In this document: piece by piece, positions 45,195-54,802 of the stretch | How positions within the stretch are numbered: the stretch's first letter is position 1 | Layout: each line of letters starts with the position of its first letter | Source of the DNA: Amoebidium appalachense | Taxonomy: Eukaryota; Ichthyosporea | Assembly: GCA_963693365.1 (NCBI GenBank) | Contig: CAVNZM010000009.1 | Coordinates: 5,394,001 to 5,458,000, forward strand | Reading direction: 5' to 3' | Length of the DNA: 64,000 bases | Notes under the pieces: generated by a model | Database searches by the model: none | The model's input: only the letters and a program-made list of their open reading frames with translations | What the model was told of the DNA's origin: nothing | Translations under genes and position numbers: made by a program

Positions 45195-45273
45195 CATGTT
45201 TTTTTTTTTGGTTTTTTTTTTTGGGGGGGGGGGAGGGGGGGGGGGGGGAGAGGGGGGGGGGGGGGGGGGGGGG
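45195..45273. repeat. T run joined to G runs
   Basis: T runs interrupted by GG pass into G runs (45222-45273) in the intron between the degraded coiled-coil exon and the linker exon. Confidence 0.85.
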
Positions 45274-45713
45274 CAACACAACCACCTAGAGAGAATGTTC
45301 TAAAACACCTACCCAAAATCGTGGGGAAACGGACAGACAGGGGGAGGGGGGGAACCCTTCGAGCCACATATATGCAAGGGAGATGGTCATGATAAGGTTC
45401 ATGCAGCAGTAGCTAACCATCCGCGGAAACCGATTGGCCAAGGGAGTGAGGGCAGGTGTTGGTGGGGTCTCCTGCAGACTGCCATTTAGATGCCCTAGTG
45501 CACACAAGAAACGAGCATTATAGTGGGAACAAGCAGAAAATGAGTTAAAAGGTGGGGCACGAAAGCTCCTAAGACACGTATAAACCTGCACACACAAATT
45601 ATTGATGAAGAATCTGAGGAGGGGCCCAGGAGGGAGGAATTCTTGCATAATTTTCAGAGCGAAGTGGCAGGTTTGTGTGTATCTGTGTGTGTGTGTGCTC
45701 CCCGCCCTTCTCC

Positions 45714-45759
<46 letters not shown>

Positions 45760-46178
45760 CCCCCCTCCGTCCTATCAAGAACAGAGGGAAACAATATTTT
45801 TTGCTACTTCTTTTGCTCTTTTTCATTACTTCCACACGAACGTGTTTGGATTTCTGTTTTCTCCACGGTATGCACCCCCTTGAAATCTTTGAGATATCTT
45901 CTTCCCATTTCGGGTTTTCAAGTTGTTTGTGTACACCAACACCGATTATCTGAGCTGCAGGGAAAAAGCCAGGAGAGCATATCAAACTAATAGCTTAAAA
46001 GTTGCCTCTCTACCTCTTTCCCTCTGCTAAACCCTGGCATCAAGTTCGTTTACAAGAAGTGGTGCATGCTTGAAAACGGGTTTCCAAACCCTCCTACACC
46101 AAGAGACCCGGCATAATATAGACTTTAGGGGAAAGCATCTGTGGTTAATTTTCAACATCGCCCAACGGAAAAATTTAC

Positions 46179-46635
46179 CTTTTCCCCTCCAGCTCAAGCA
46201 TCTCCTTGAGCCCCTGCTCTCTTACTTTTTCCAATTCCACCCGCTCACGAGCCAGCTTCAGATCCCAATCGTGTTTTTCCGTGGCCATTTTCTCCTCCTG
46301 CTTTCTAGCGCCAGCCTTTTCCCCTCTAACTCAGCTCGCTCTCGCTCTATCTCTTCCCTCTCTCGGTCTAGCTCTGTTCTCACTCTCTTGAGCTTAGCCA
46401 TCTCTCCCTCCAGCTGAAGATCTTCTTTTTCTTTCGCGTCCGCAACATCTCCCTTCTTTGCAGCTAGTCCTCCAATCTCTTTCTCCATTTCTTCCCACTC
46501 CCCATCTCTTCCCCTCGCAAGTGCATGATCCTTCTGCTTTGAGCTTGCTGGCTCGTCTTCGCCACCGGCCACCAGAGAGGAGGGGCTCTTGGAAGGCGCA
46601 CTGCACTCTCCATACTGAACTGGCACTCTCTTCGC
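46179..46635 (-). pseudogene. Degraded duplicate of the coiled-coil exon
   Basis: Aligned with the intact exon 50364-49871. The first part reads AKRVPVQYGECSAPSKS and continues through REREEIERERAELEGKR, but a one-base deletion (GAAAAG to GAAAG at about 46310) shifts the frame. The remainder (KQEEKMATEKHDWDLKLA, ending LEGK) is open only in the shifted frame and does join in phase to the linker exon at 44696. The first coding exon seen in the intact copy is also damaged here: its ATG is absent and there is a 4-base insertion at about 46760. The acceptor (TTTATAG) and donor (GTAAAT) are preserved. Confidence 0.7.
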
Positions 46636-46822
46636 CTATAAACACAAGAAAAAGCTGATAGTATTTGAGCTTTTACGTATATACAGCAGCAGAACTACGA
46701 AGACCACACATTGGTTTTGCCAGTTGCTTTGTTGTTGTTAGCTTCTGCGGCAGCCCGCCGAGGCAGCAAAACTCCAGGAGGTGGCCTCGGTGGCTCAGGA
46801 GGGGGTAACAGTTATCAGAATA

Positions 46823-46858
46823 TTTCCCGCCAAAAATCTCGTAGTGTGTTTTGATTGG
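46823..46858 (-). promoter_or_regulatory. E2F-like site plus inverted CCAAT box, proximal copy
   Basis: TTTCCCGCC at 46823-46831 and ATTGG at 46854-46858 lie with the same 31-base spacing as in the distal copy at 50604-50639. The surrounding sequence (CCGCCAAAAATC, TTTTGATTGG) is also shared. Confidence 0.6.
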
Positions 46859-47329
46859 CTGAACCTAACCAGCCGCGGAAGAAGATTATCAAGATGCTAG
46901 TCAGTCACGTACGTACATATCATACAGAGGATCATACTAATATTACTACTGTACTCTGAGTGCTGTGCAAGGCCTCCCCTTGGTGCTGTGACATTGCTGT
47001 CTCCCTGCGGCCCTCTAACATACCGTAGGGCCTTGTATGTTGCCACAGGTGACATATGATACAAGATACATTAGTGTTACGTACACTCCCAAAACGTAAA
47101 GTTTAATTGAGGCCAACTAATAGAAGACCTTGCTCACCTGAAACTCAGGCTATATGTCGTAAGGTCATACTCCTCCCCCTCCGCCGGCCGGGGCCCCTGT
47201 CCCTACCCCCCCCCCCCCCCCTCCCCTCCCCCCGCCCTCCCCCCTCCCCCCACCCCCACCCCCCATCTAGCACTCGTCTCTAGTTGCCCCACCGCGTGCG
47301 CACACGCACGCACACACTTTCACACGTAT

Positions 47330-47335
47330 TTTATT
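47330..47335 (-). terminator. Possible AATAAA signal for the distal coiled-coil module
   Basis: AATAAA on the minus strand, 670 bases past the last clear exon (48141-48004) of the 5' module. If used, it would make the distal copy a separate short gene; no stop-containing exon could be assigned with confidence. Confidence 0.25.
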
Positions 47336-47639
47336 CAGGCGTACCAGCACACGCATGTACCACACACGCACACGACCAGCGATGAGCACCCGACGTGGAC
47401 ATGCTGAAAGACTCACCCACACCACACACACACACATACCTTTCTCACCACACAGAAACGTACACGAACACTGCACAGTGAGAACGATAGTGAGAACGAT
47501 AGCCTTGCACCCAATAATAATTCATAATTTAGAACTAGTTGACCCTTGCATGTGTGTATGTGTGTTTGTTCGTTTGTGTGTGCGTGTGTGCGTGCGTGCA
47601 CCTCCATAGAAAAACCCATGTGCATGGAGTCCATGTACA

Positions 47640-47644
47640 CATAT

Positions 47645-47699
<55 letters not shown>

Positions 47700-47700
47700 C
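47640..47700. repeat. (CA)n microsatellite
   Basis: About 25 CA units at 47645-47696, adjoining a 63-bp tandem repeat. Confidence 0.9.
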
Positions 47701-47715
47701 ATGCATCATCAGCAC

Positions 47716-47906
47716 AAACACATGCCAGGCAGCCCAAAAAACATGCATGCACATGATAATACACGTGCACACACAGGCAAACACATGCCAGGCAACCCAA
47801 AAAGCATGCATGCACATGACAATACACGTGCACACACAGGCAAACACATGCCAGGCAACCCAAAAAACATGCAACATACATGATAATACACGTGCACACA
47901 CAGGCA
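47716..47906. repeat. 63-bp tandem repeat, three copies
   Basis: Three successive units each contain AACACATGCCAGGCA(G/A)CCC and end ATACACGTGCACACACAGGC. The third copy has a small change (CATGCAACATACATG). It lies in the intron or 3' flank after exon 48141-48004. Confidence 0.85.
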
Positions 47907-48003
47907 CCACCACCCACACATGCACTTGCACAGACACAAACACACGCAGACACACACAGACACACACGCACGCACAGGCATATACATAGGAGCCAAAAAA
48001 TAC

Positions 48004-49216
48004 CTCCTTCTTCTTCTTGTAGAACCTTTCTGACTCTGGGTATGCAGCCAAAGCCCTTTCCAGGTCGTCCTCGCTGAGGGGCTGTGTTATGTCGATATCC
48101 TCCGTGTCACCTGCAGGAATGGGCTCTGGGTGGATGGCGGCCTGCAAACCCATGTGTGAATGTCAGTCATTGCTTGTCTGTGTTACGAGCAGAGAGAGGG
48201 GAACACCCACTTCTGTGCCCACAACTTGGTTACCTGTGCAAATGTCTTCATTCTTGGTCATATACATTAGGGTATTTGATACCTTAGATACCTCCCCTCC
48301 TCACAAACAATCACTGTAAAAGCCCCCCCACCCCCACCCCCCAAACACACACACACACCACCACCACCTTGGAGCCAACTTCCTGGTGTCCACACAAAAT
48401 TTTGCAGTCCTACTCCCTACACCAACTCCCCAAAATTCCCTCCATTTTGCTCTCCCCCTCCCTTTCCCTCACTCTTCTCCCTCCCCCCTCCCTGACTCTC
48501 TCCCTTGGCCTCTCTCCCTCTATCTCACTGTCTTCTCCCCCCCCCCCCCCCCCCAAAAAAAAAAAAAAAAAAAAAAAAAAAACCCTGCAGAGCACACACG
48601 TACACATTCACACTTGAGAGACCATTTACAGCAGGTCAACAAAGTCACCCACCCACCTGCCCACACCAACAGTCACACCTGCAACCACACCGACTCACAT
48701 CCACCACACACCTCCACCTCGATTCCTACCCACGTCCCCCCGGGGCCCCCACCCCCACCTACAACCTGGCATCCATTCCCATCCCTGCAGCCATCCAGTT
48801 ATCCTTATCCTCACGACCATTTATAGCTGCCTTATGCCCACAGCCACTTACGACCACACACCCCCACCACCACCACCCCCAACCGAGTGCAGCAACAGAC
48901 CTCCTCTGCTGCAGCCTCCTTGCCTTTGTCCTCACGTTGCTGGTCGGTTGGTACTGCACTTGTTGCATCTTTGCTGTTGCACACAGACGGCTCGCTTGTG
49001 TTTGGGTCGGGGGTCACGGCACCGGCCTGGCTGGCGGTGGTAACGGGGTCAGTGTTTGCAGTGGTAGCAGCAGCCCTGTGAGGGAGAGTCTTGCGTCAGG
49101 TCGGATTGTCTGGGCAGCATTTCAGTGCCTCCACCATCGTATAATGAAACTACAACATGGAAGTGTGGTCTGAAACTTTGGGAAGCAGGCCCCCCCCCCC
49201 CCCCCCCCCAAGCCAG

Positions 49217-49254
<38 letters not shown>

Positions 49255-50555
49255 CCCTTCCTGCTCGGCCACCCACTCAATGTAAACCTTCTCCCGCACC
49301 ACCAAAAGATGCAGACAAATATTCGAGGAGGGAACCCGAATCTACAAAATGAACTTATGGCCGCCCAGTTTTGGGGAAAAAACGGGAAACCAAAGTGGCC
49401 ATCTTTTTTTTTTTTTTTCTTCTTTTGAGAACGAGAGGGGGGGGGGGGGGGGGGGGGGGCACAGAGGCAAATAATTATGCAGTGAGATCCCCTTCTGGGG
49501 CACCAAGAAAAGGAAAAAATATTATATTTTGCTCCTTCTTTTTCGTACTTTCAGGTTTTTTGTGTACATGTACACCAACACTAAATATTTGTGTAAGCAC
49601 ATGTACGTGCAGGAACATATCGAAAGCGAGAAACGAAAAAGCCTATCAAACTAAGTGCTTTCAAAGTTGCCTGTTCAAGGGTTCCCTCTCCTGACAGAGA
49701 TCCTGAGGATAACTAACCAAGTCTCGTTTACAAGATGTGGCTCATGTTTAAGACAGGTCTACCAAAAGCCCTTACACCAAGAGACGAGTCACCCCTTCAT
49801 AAACTAGTTATAAATGCTTGGGGAGAAGCTTCTTTGGTAACATTTTAAGATCGCCAACGGAATAAAGTACCTTTTTCCCCCCCCTCCAGCTCAAGCATCT
49901 TCTTGTGCACCTCCTCTCTTGCTCTTTCCCATTCCACGCGCGCACGGGTCAGCTTCAGATCCCAGTCGTATTTTTCCGTGGCTACTTTCTCCTCCTGCTT
50001 TTCTAGTGCCAGCCTTTTCCCAACTAACTCCTCTCTTTCTCTCTCCATCTCTGCCCTTTCGCGATCAAGCTCTTCCCTCATTCTGTCAAGCCTGGCCCTC
50101 TCTCGGGCCAGATCTTCTTTTTCTTTCTCGTCGGCAAGTTCAAGTGCATGTTCTCCCTCCTGTACATGTGTAGCAAGACTTAGTTCTCGGAGCTCTTTCT
50201 CTAAACCACCCTCCTCCCTACCTCTACCCCTCGCAAGTGCTTGCATTTTCTGCTTTGAGCTTGCTAGCTCGTCTTTGCAACCGGCCACCAGAGAGAAGAG
50301 ACTCCCTGAAGGCGCACTGCTCTCTCCGCTCTCCATGCTGAACTGGTACCCTAGATCTCTTCGCCTGTAAACAAAAGAAAAGCTGATATTGCTTGAGCTT
50401 GTACGAATACACAGCAGAAGAACTAAAAACTTAGACCACACGTCGCTTTTGCCAGTTGCTTTGTTGTTGTTAGCTTCTGCGGTAGCCGAGGCAGGAAAAC
50501 TCTGTGTGGTGAAATCGATATCGTGTCCTAGTGGCCGTGGCCCTGGCTCCTGCAT
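48004..50555 (-). CDS. 5' module of a coiled-coil gene (intact duplicate)
   Basis: The exons are 50555-50437, 50364-49871, 49075-48901 and 48141-48004. The start ATG at 50555 lies about 50 bases downstream of an E2F/CCAAT promoter. Exon 1 encodes MQEPGPRPLGHDIDFTTQ. Exon 2 encodes a long charged coiled coil, roughly residues 85-200: EKEKEDLARERARLDRMREE, LDRERAEMEREREELVGKRL, KQEEKVATEKYDWDLKLT. Exon 3 is an Ala/Thr/Asp-rich linker, and exon 4 an acidic segment (DTEDIDITQPLSEDDLERAL, then YPESERFYKKKKE). Exons 1-2 and 3-4 join in phase. Exon 2 to 3 is off by one because of a G8 run at the exon 2 end (the duplicate has four G and is in phase), so either an indel or a length error exists there. 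No known family was recognised. Continuation into 43643-40936 is possible. Confidence 0.6.
48538..48582. repeat. C run followed by A run
   Basis: C18 (about 48537-48554) directly followed by A28, in the intron between exons 49075-48901 and 48141-48004. Confidence 0.85.
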
Positions 50556-50603
50556 ACAGTCACCTGGGTGAGGGACTGAGGGTGAAGTTTATTTATCAAG
50601 AAA

Positions 50604-50639
50604 TTTCCCGCCAAAAATCCCATTATGTATTTTGATTGG
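50604..50639. promoter_or_regulatory. E2F-like site plus inverted CCAAT box, bidirectional promoter candidate
   Basis: TTTCCCGCC (50604-50612) fits the E2F consensus, and ATTGG (50635-50639) is an inverted CCAAT box. It lies 50 bases upstream of the coiled-coil ATG (minus) and 560 bases upstream of the KCTD-like ATG (plus), so one region may serve both genes. Both motifs and their spacing survive in the duplicate at 46823-46858, where the coding exon has decayed. Confidence 0.6.
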
Positions 50640-50659
50640 TTGAGCAATAGGAGCCGCGC

Positions 50660-51198
50660 ATAAGATGCCCGGCCACGGATCATCGGATGACTCGTTTCAA
50701 CCTTCCAAAGTGGGAACGATTTTTGTTTCTGTCACTTCTAGGCTGAGTGGGAGTGAAATTTGGGGGCCTGGAAGTACTGTGGAAGCGTGCGGTTGGGGTA
50801 AACACGTGCCCACAAGAGCTAAACTGCGCTTTCGCGACGCCTGCACAACATCTAACTAAAAGTCTCACTTCTTCTCCTCTTTCGCCCATCTTGCTACTTC
50901 GTGTTGTTTACGATTGCCTTTACTCGCATCCCCCCGCAGTTTACATCAGGTCTTCCCCCCCCTCCCCCCCTCCCCCTCCCTCCCCCCTCCCCCCCCCCCC
51001 CTCCCCCCCAGCCAGTCCCTTTTTTTTGACGCCTTTTTCTACACAGCCGCTTTTGGGATCTTCCTGGAACCCCTCGGTAGACACATAGACGGCGTGAAGC
51101 ACACCAGTTTGAGGGTGCTGCGCGAAGCTCGTGCCCAACGCCCTTCTACCCACCCTTCTCCCTTTCCCACCACCTGCCTCCAAGAGCACAACACCGCC
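50660..51198 (+). other. 5' region of the KCTD-like gene
   Basis: Unique sequence followed by a pyrimidine-rich stretch (50938-51020). A candidate 5' UTR acceptor (CTACACAG at about 51047) precedes PLGRHIDGVKHTSL-type coding-like sequence, but no upstream in-frame start was needed for the model. Confidence 0.4.
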
Positions 51199-53306
51199 AT
51201 GCCTCTTATTGACCTTGTGACCACCACGGAGGCGCTGGGCGCCCAGAATGCGCAGCTGCACGTGCGCCTGCTGGAGGCTGCCTGCGAGCTGTGTGCACGG
51301 GAGGCGGTTCTGCAGAGGGACGGCAGCCGCCTGCACGCAGAAAGGTCGTTACCTGCCTCACCCCTCCTCCCTCCCCCTCCCCCCTCCCCCCCAAGAAAAA
51401 AAAAACAAAAAAAAAAAACCCCCCAACCTACCCATCCACCGACCTCTAGCCCATCCTCCGTTCGCCTCCACCCCTTGTGGTGCCTTTCTTTCCTGTCAAC
51501 ACACAAACACACACACACTCTGACTCTCCCTCTCTTTATCCCCCTTCCCTCCCTCCCTCCCACTCTAGATCTTCCTCTTTCTCGCTCCCTCTCTCTCTCC
51601 TCTCTCTCTCTCATGCTCCTTTCTCTCTCTCTCTCTCCCCCTTCCCCCGTCCTCTCCTCCCCTCTCCTTTCTTCCCTCCGGATCCCTCCCCTTGTCTCTG
51701 TCTATCCCCTTGAACCGTCTGTCCCCCCCTCCTCCCCCCCCTCCCCTCCCCCCCCCCCTCCTGCTCCCTTCCCGAACCTTCCTCTGCTTTTTTATTCTGT
51801 TTTTGGGGGTTGGGGGGAACTACGAAAGCTGATAGTCAATTTCGGGTTTGCAGGGAGCAGTTCCAGGCCGAGTGCGAGTCGGTGCGGCAACTCACCGAGC
51901 AGGCCAGTGACGTCATAGTGCTGGACGTGGGCGGCCGCCGCTTTTCCACCACCCGCCACACGCTGTGTGCCGTGCCCGGGTCCATGCTGGCTGCCTGGTT
52001 CAGCGGCCACCACACCATCCAGACCCCGCCCGACGGATTGGTGTTTGTCGACCGCTCACCCCTCCTGTTTGAATATGTGCTCGACTATCTGCGCACGGGC
52101 GGTGACCACCCCTTGCTGCCGGCAGACGAAAACGCCAAAGAGCGGCTACGTGACGAGTTTCGGTTTTACGGCCTGCCCTGGGCTGTGGAGTCGGTTGAGG
52201 CCTCTGCACTGGGTTTTTTTTGAAGCCAACGTACGAAGCGTGACGCTAGAGCACAAGATTAAACACGAGAATACTCGGCTACACGTGGGCATGGACTGAT
52301 TACTGACCACTTGCAGGGCTGAGAGGTCTGAATACACGGCGATTTTGTGGGACACGACTTTTTACGTGGCAGAAACTTCACGACTGGCCCAAGCACGACG
52401 TGCAGCATGGCCGGATGATAGGACACATGAACATGCACAGGGATGCTGGCGCTGGCCAAGTGGTTTTGGGATTCTACAGAGGTTACGGAGGCGATGCAAA
52501 GGCGGTCATATACAGCTGCCTCGACGGATCCCCGGTTCAAGAAATAGCCATCGGTTTGGCAACGTCGGAGAACACGGTGGGGTATGGAGCCGTAGCTGAC
52601 GGAGAGACTCTAATCGCAACCGTGAATCACAGGCATTTGTCTGCGTGGAGCGTAGAGTCAGGCACGTTGCTATGGGAGCGAGAGTTAGTAGATCTGCCTT
52701 CCCAGAGTCTAGATTTCTGCCTGAACTTATGCCGGAAGGCATTCGTGTATGTCACCGAAGGCATACTAAGATATGCTGTTGTGTGCGACCTAGCGACCGG
52801 TAGAGAGCTCTATAGATGCTCTACCAGTTTGAGTGGAATCGGTAGCGTGATGAGTCGGGACACAGTGCAGTGCAGGCTCGAAGGTAAGCAACTGTCTATG
52901 GTATCGATGATCTCGTACCGCCGCAGCGACCTGGCCAAGGAAAAGCTCGTTTCTTATGCGTCATGGGATGAGACTGGTGCTAGACTCACTGTGTACAATG
53001 AAATGGTGTGTGAGGTGACACTTGAATAGCCTGTGTGGTGATATGTTTTCGACAATAACAGAAACTGACATTCTGATATATCTGCTTAGGTTTTCTACTC
53101 CAGGGGATGTAGCTGTGCGAGAGGGGATTGAGATTTGGTTGGGTGATGACCAACGTTGGTGGGAAATTGTAAAGGCAGTGAGTATAGGCCCAGGAGGAGT
53201 CATAGTCACCCTGGATGGTCATGGTGATGTCATGATATTCACCGTGGACTGTAAAGAAAGTGGGGCGGTGGGTTTGGAGGCTCCGTACATGATCAGTAGA
53301 AGATGA
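51199..53306 (+). CDS. BTB/POZ (KCTD T1-type) protein with C-terminal beta-propeller
   Basis: The exons are 51199-51344, 51854-52212, 52317-53009 and 53104-53306, all in phase, giving 466 residues and a TGA stop. Residues 1-60 (MPLIDLVTTTEALGAQNAQL, then a heptad-like stretch) look like a short coiled coil. Residues about 70-165 are a T1-type BTB domain: VIVLDVGGRRFSTTRHTL, PGSMLAAWFSG, LVFVDRSPLLFEYVLDYLR, FRFYGLP. The remainder carries repeated strand motifs (AVIYSCLDGSPVQEIA, LIATVNHRHLSAWSVESG, LLWERELVDLP, YVTEGILRYAVVCDLATG, GGVIVTLDGHGDVMIFTVD) typical of a WD40/PQQ-like propeller. BTB followed by a propeller is the KCTD3/SHKBP1 architecture. KCTD proteins are usually Cullin-3 ligase adaptors or channel partners, acting in the cytoplasm. 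The exon 2 donor is weak (GTTTTT) and lies just before an in-frame TGA at 52221, so this junction is the least certain. Confidence 0.75.
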
Positions 53307-54138
53307 ATGTAAACTTGGTGTAAGCTGTTATTCAGATGTTCCATTGACTCCGAGAGCTACTGCTCAGGTAGCTTAATTAATGCTATATCCAGTAGATTTT
53401 CGGCTGAAACTTATGGGGTTTTTTGTTTTATTTCTCATTAATTTTCAATGGTATATACTGTATGTGCTGTGCGCTGTTTGTGATCAACCTGCACTGTGTG
53501 CCTATGTACTTGGAGCCGGCTGGGAACCGGCGAACACTATCAAATTTAAAACTGCCTTATAGATCTCACTATGTATGATTAATTTTAGTAATATAATCCG
53601 GCATCTGCAAGTTCAAATTGCTCTCAGAGTCCTTTAGCCCAAGCTCTGCCGACGATTCAGCATTTAGACAACTTCTTTAAAAAATGAGCCAAGTTGGTCT
53701 CTCTCATGACAATAACCATTACTATGCCTGCATACGGGGTTTACTCTCCTTCGTGCCCCCCCCCCCCCGTGTCCTCCTCCTGAGGGAGACACGTACACAC
53801 GAACCGGTACCACCACCACCCGCCCAACCACCCACCATCGTTGTTCATGCCCCCACTTCCGATGTCCAATTTCCTCCCAGCTCTCACGCCTATATATTGT
53901 GCTCCAGCATCGCCGACATCTCAGGAACCACACAAGCGACTCTTGGCAGTGGGCCCTGATTCACCCACTCCCCCCTCCCCCCTCCCCCCTCCATATCCCC
54001 CCCCCCCCCCCCCCCCCCCCTTTCAACTCGCTCACAAAAGCACACAAAACACACATCGCGGAGACACCAACACACCCACCTACCCACACCCATACGTGGC
54101 ACTTATGCACACACACTTATGCACATGCTCGCACACAG
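53307..54138. other. Gap between the KCTD-like and LRR genes
   Basis: 3' flank of the KCTD-like gene (AT-rich to about 53680), then Pro-rich and C-run sequence (53757-53768 and 53998-54020) that may be intron of the LRR gene. No exon could be supported. Confidence 0.4.
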
Positions 54139-54771
54139 ATCATCCTTAGCGACGTGGATGCAGCCCCGGATGTTACATACGACCTGGCCAGTTTCAGTGC
54201 GCTCCATGGGTGCCGGGAGCTGCGTCAACTGCGTTTCTACGAGCCTAATGGCAGGCTCGTGTGGCTGCCCGGGCACCACAGCATCGGCAGACTGGACCTG
54301 GACGTGCTGCAGCTGGACGACGTGGTGGTGGGCCAGCTGCCCACCATGACCTCGCTGGAGAGCCTCAGCATCTACGCCGAGTGACCCACCTACGGCTACC
54401 CCGTCCTGGAAACACTGACCCGCCTGATTGAACTGGCCTTGATGGGCAAGAACATGCCAAGTTTTCCCAGCCAGTACGCATTTTGCCTCATGCTCCAGGT
54501 AGATTGGTCTCCCTCTCCCCCCCCCCCCCCCCCCCTCCCCTCCTCTCCCCCCCCCCCCCCATACAACACACACACACACACACACTCTTTCCCTCCCTCA
54601 CTCACTCACCGTGGCTCACTCACTATCCTTTTGTTAGCCCTACCCCTCTCTCCATGTGTATGCAAGGTGGTTGCTGCAGGAATTCTAATTAGGTGCATGT
54701 GCTCTATGACGTGTTTTTGTGCTTTTGGGCCCGTTTTCATCACCCGGCTTGAGTGTTATTCTGACTTCCCC

Positions 54772-54802
<31 letters not shown>

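Larger units (their letters stand above)
43640..46870 (-). repeat. Tandem duplication, proximal copy
   Basis: Matches 48140-50660 in order and orientation: promoter elements, coiled-coil exon, a 175-base linker exon (44696-44522 against 49075-48901) and the start of the next intron (AATGTCAGTC...GGTCAT). Internal expansions of C/G runs make the two copies differ in length. Confidence 0.85.
48140..50660 (-). repeat. Tandem duplication, distal copy
   Basis: Partner of 43640-46870. Shared landmarks are the TGTTGCATCTTTGCTGT and GTGTTTGGGTCGGGGGTCA segments of the linker exon, the identical 175-base exon length, the CATGGAAGTGTGGTCTGAAA intron segment, the coiled-coil exon and the promoter. Confidence 0.85.

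Noticed and set aside
53022-53103. Separate small gene or frameshift after the TAG at 53027
   Set aside because: A GTGAGG donor at 53010 and CTCCAG acceptor at 53103 splice out the stop and rejoin the propeller frame, so it is an intron.
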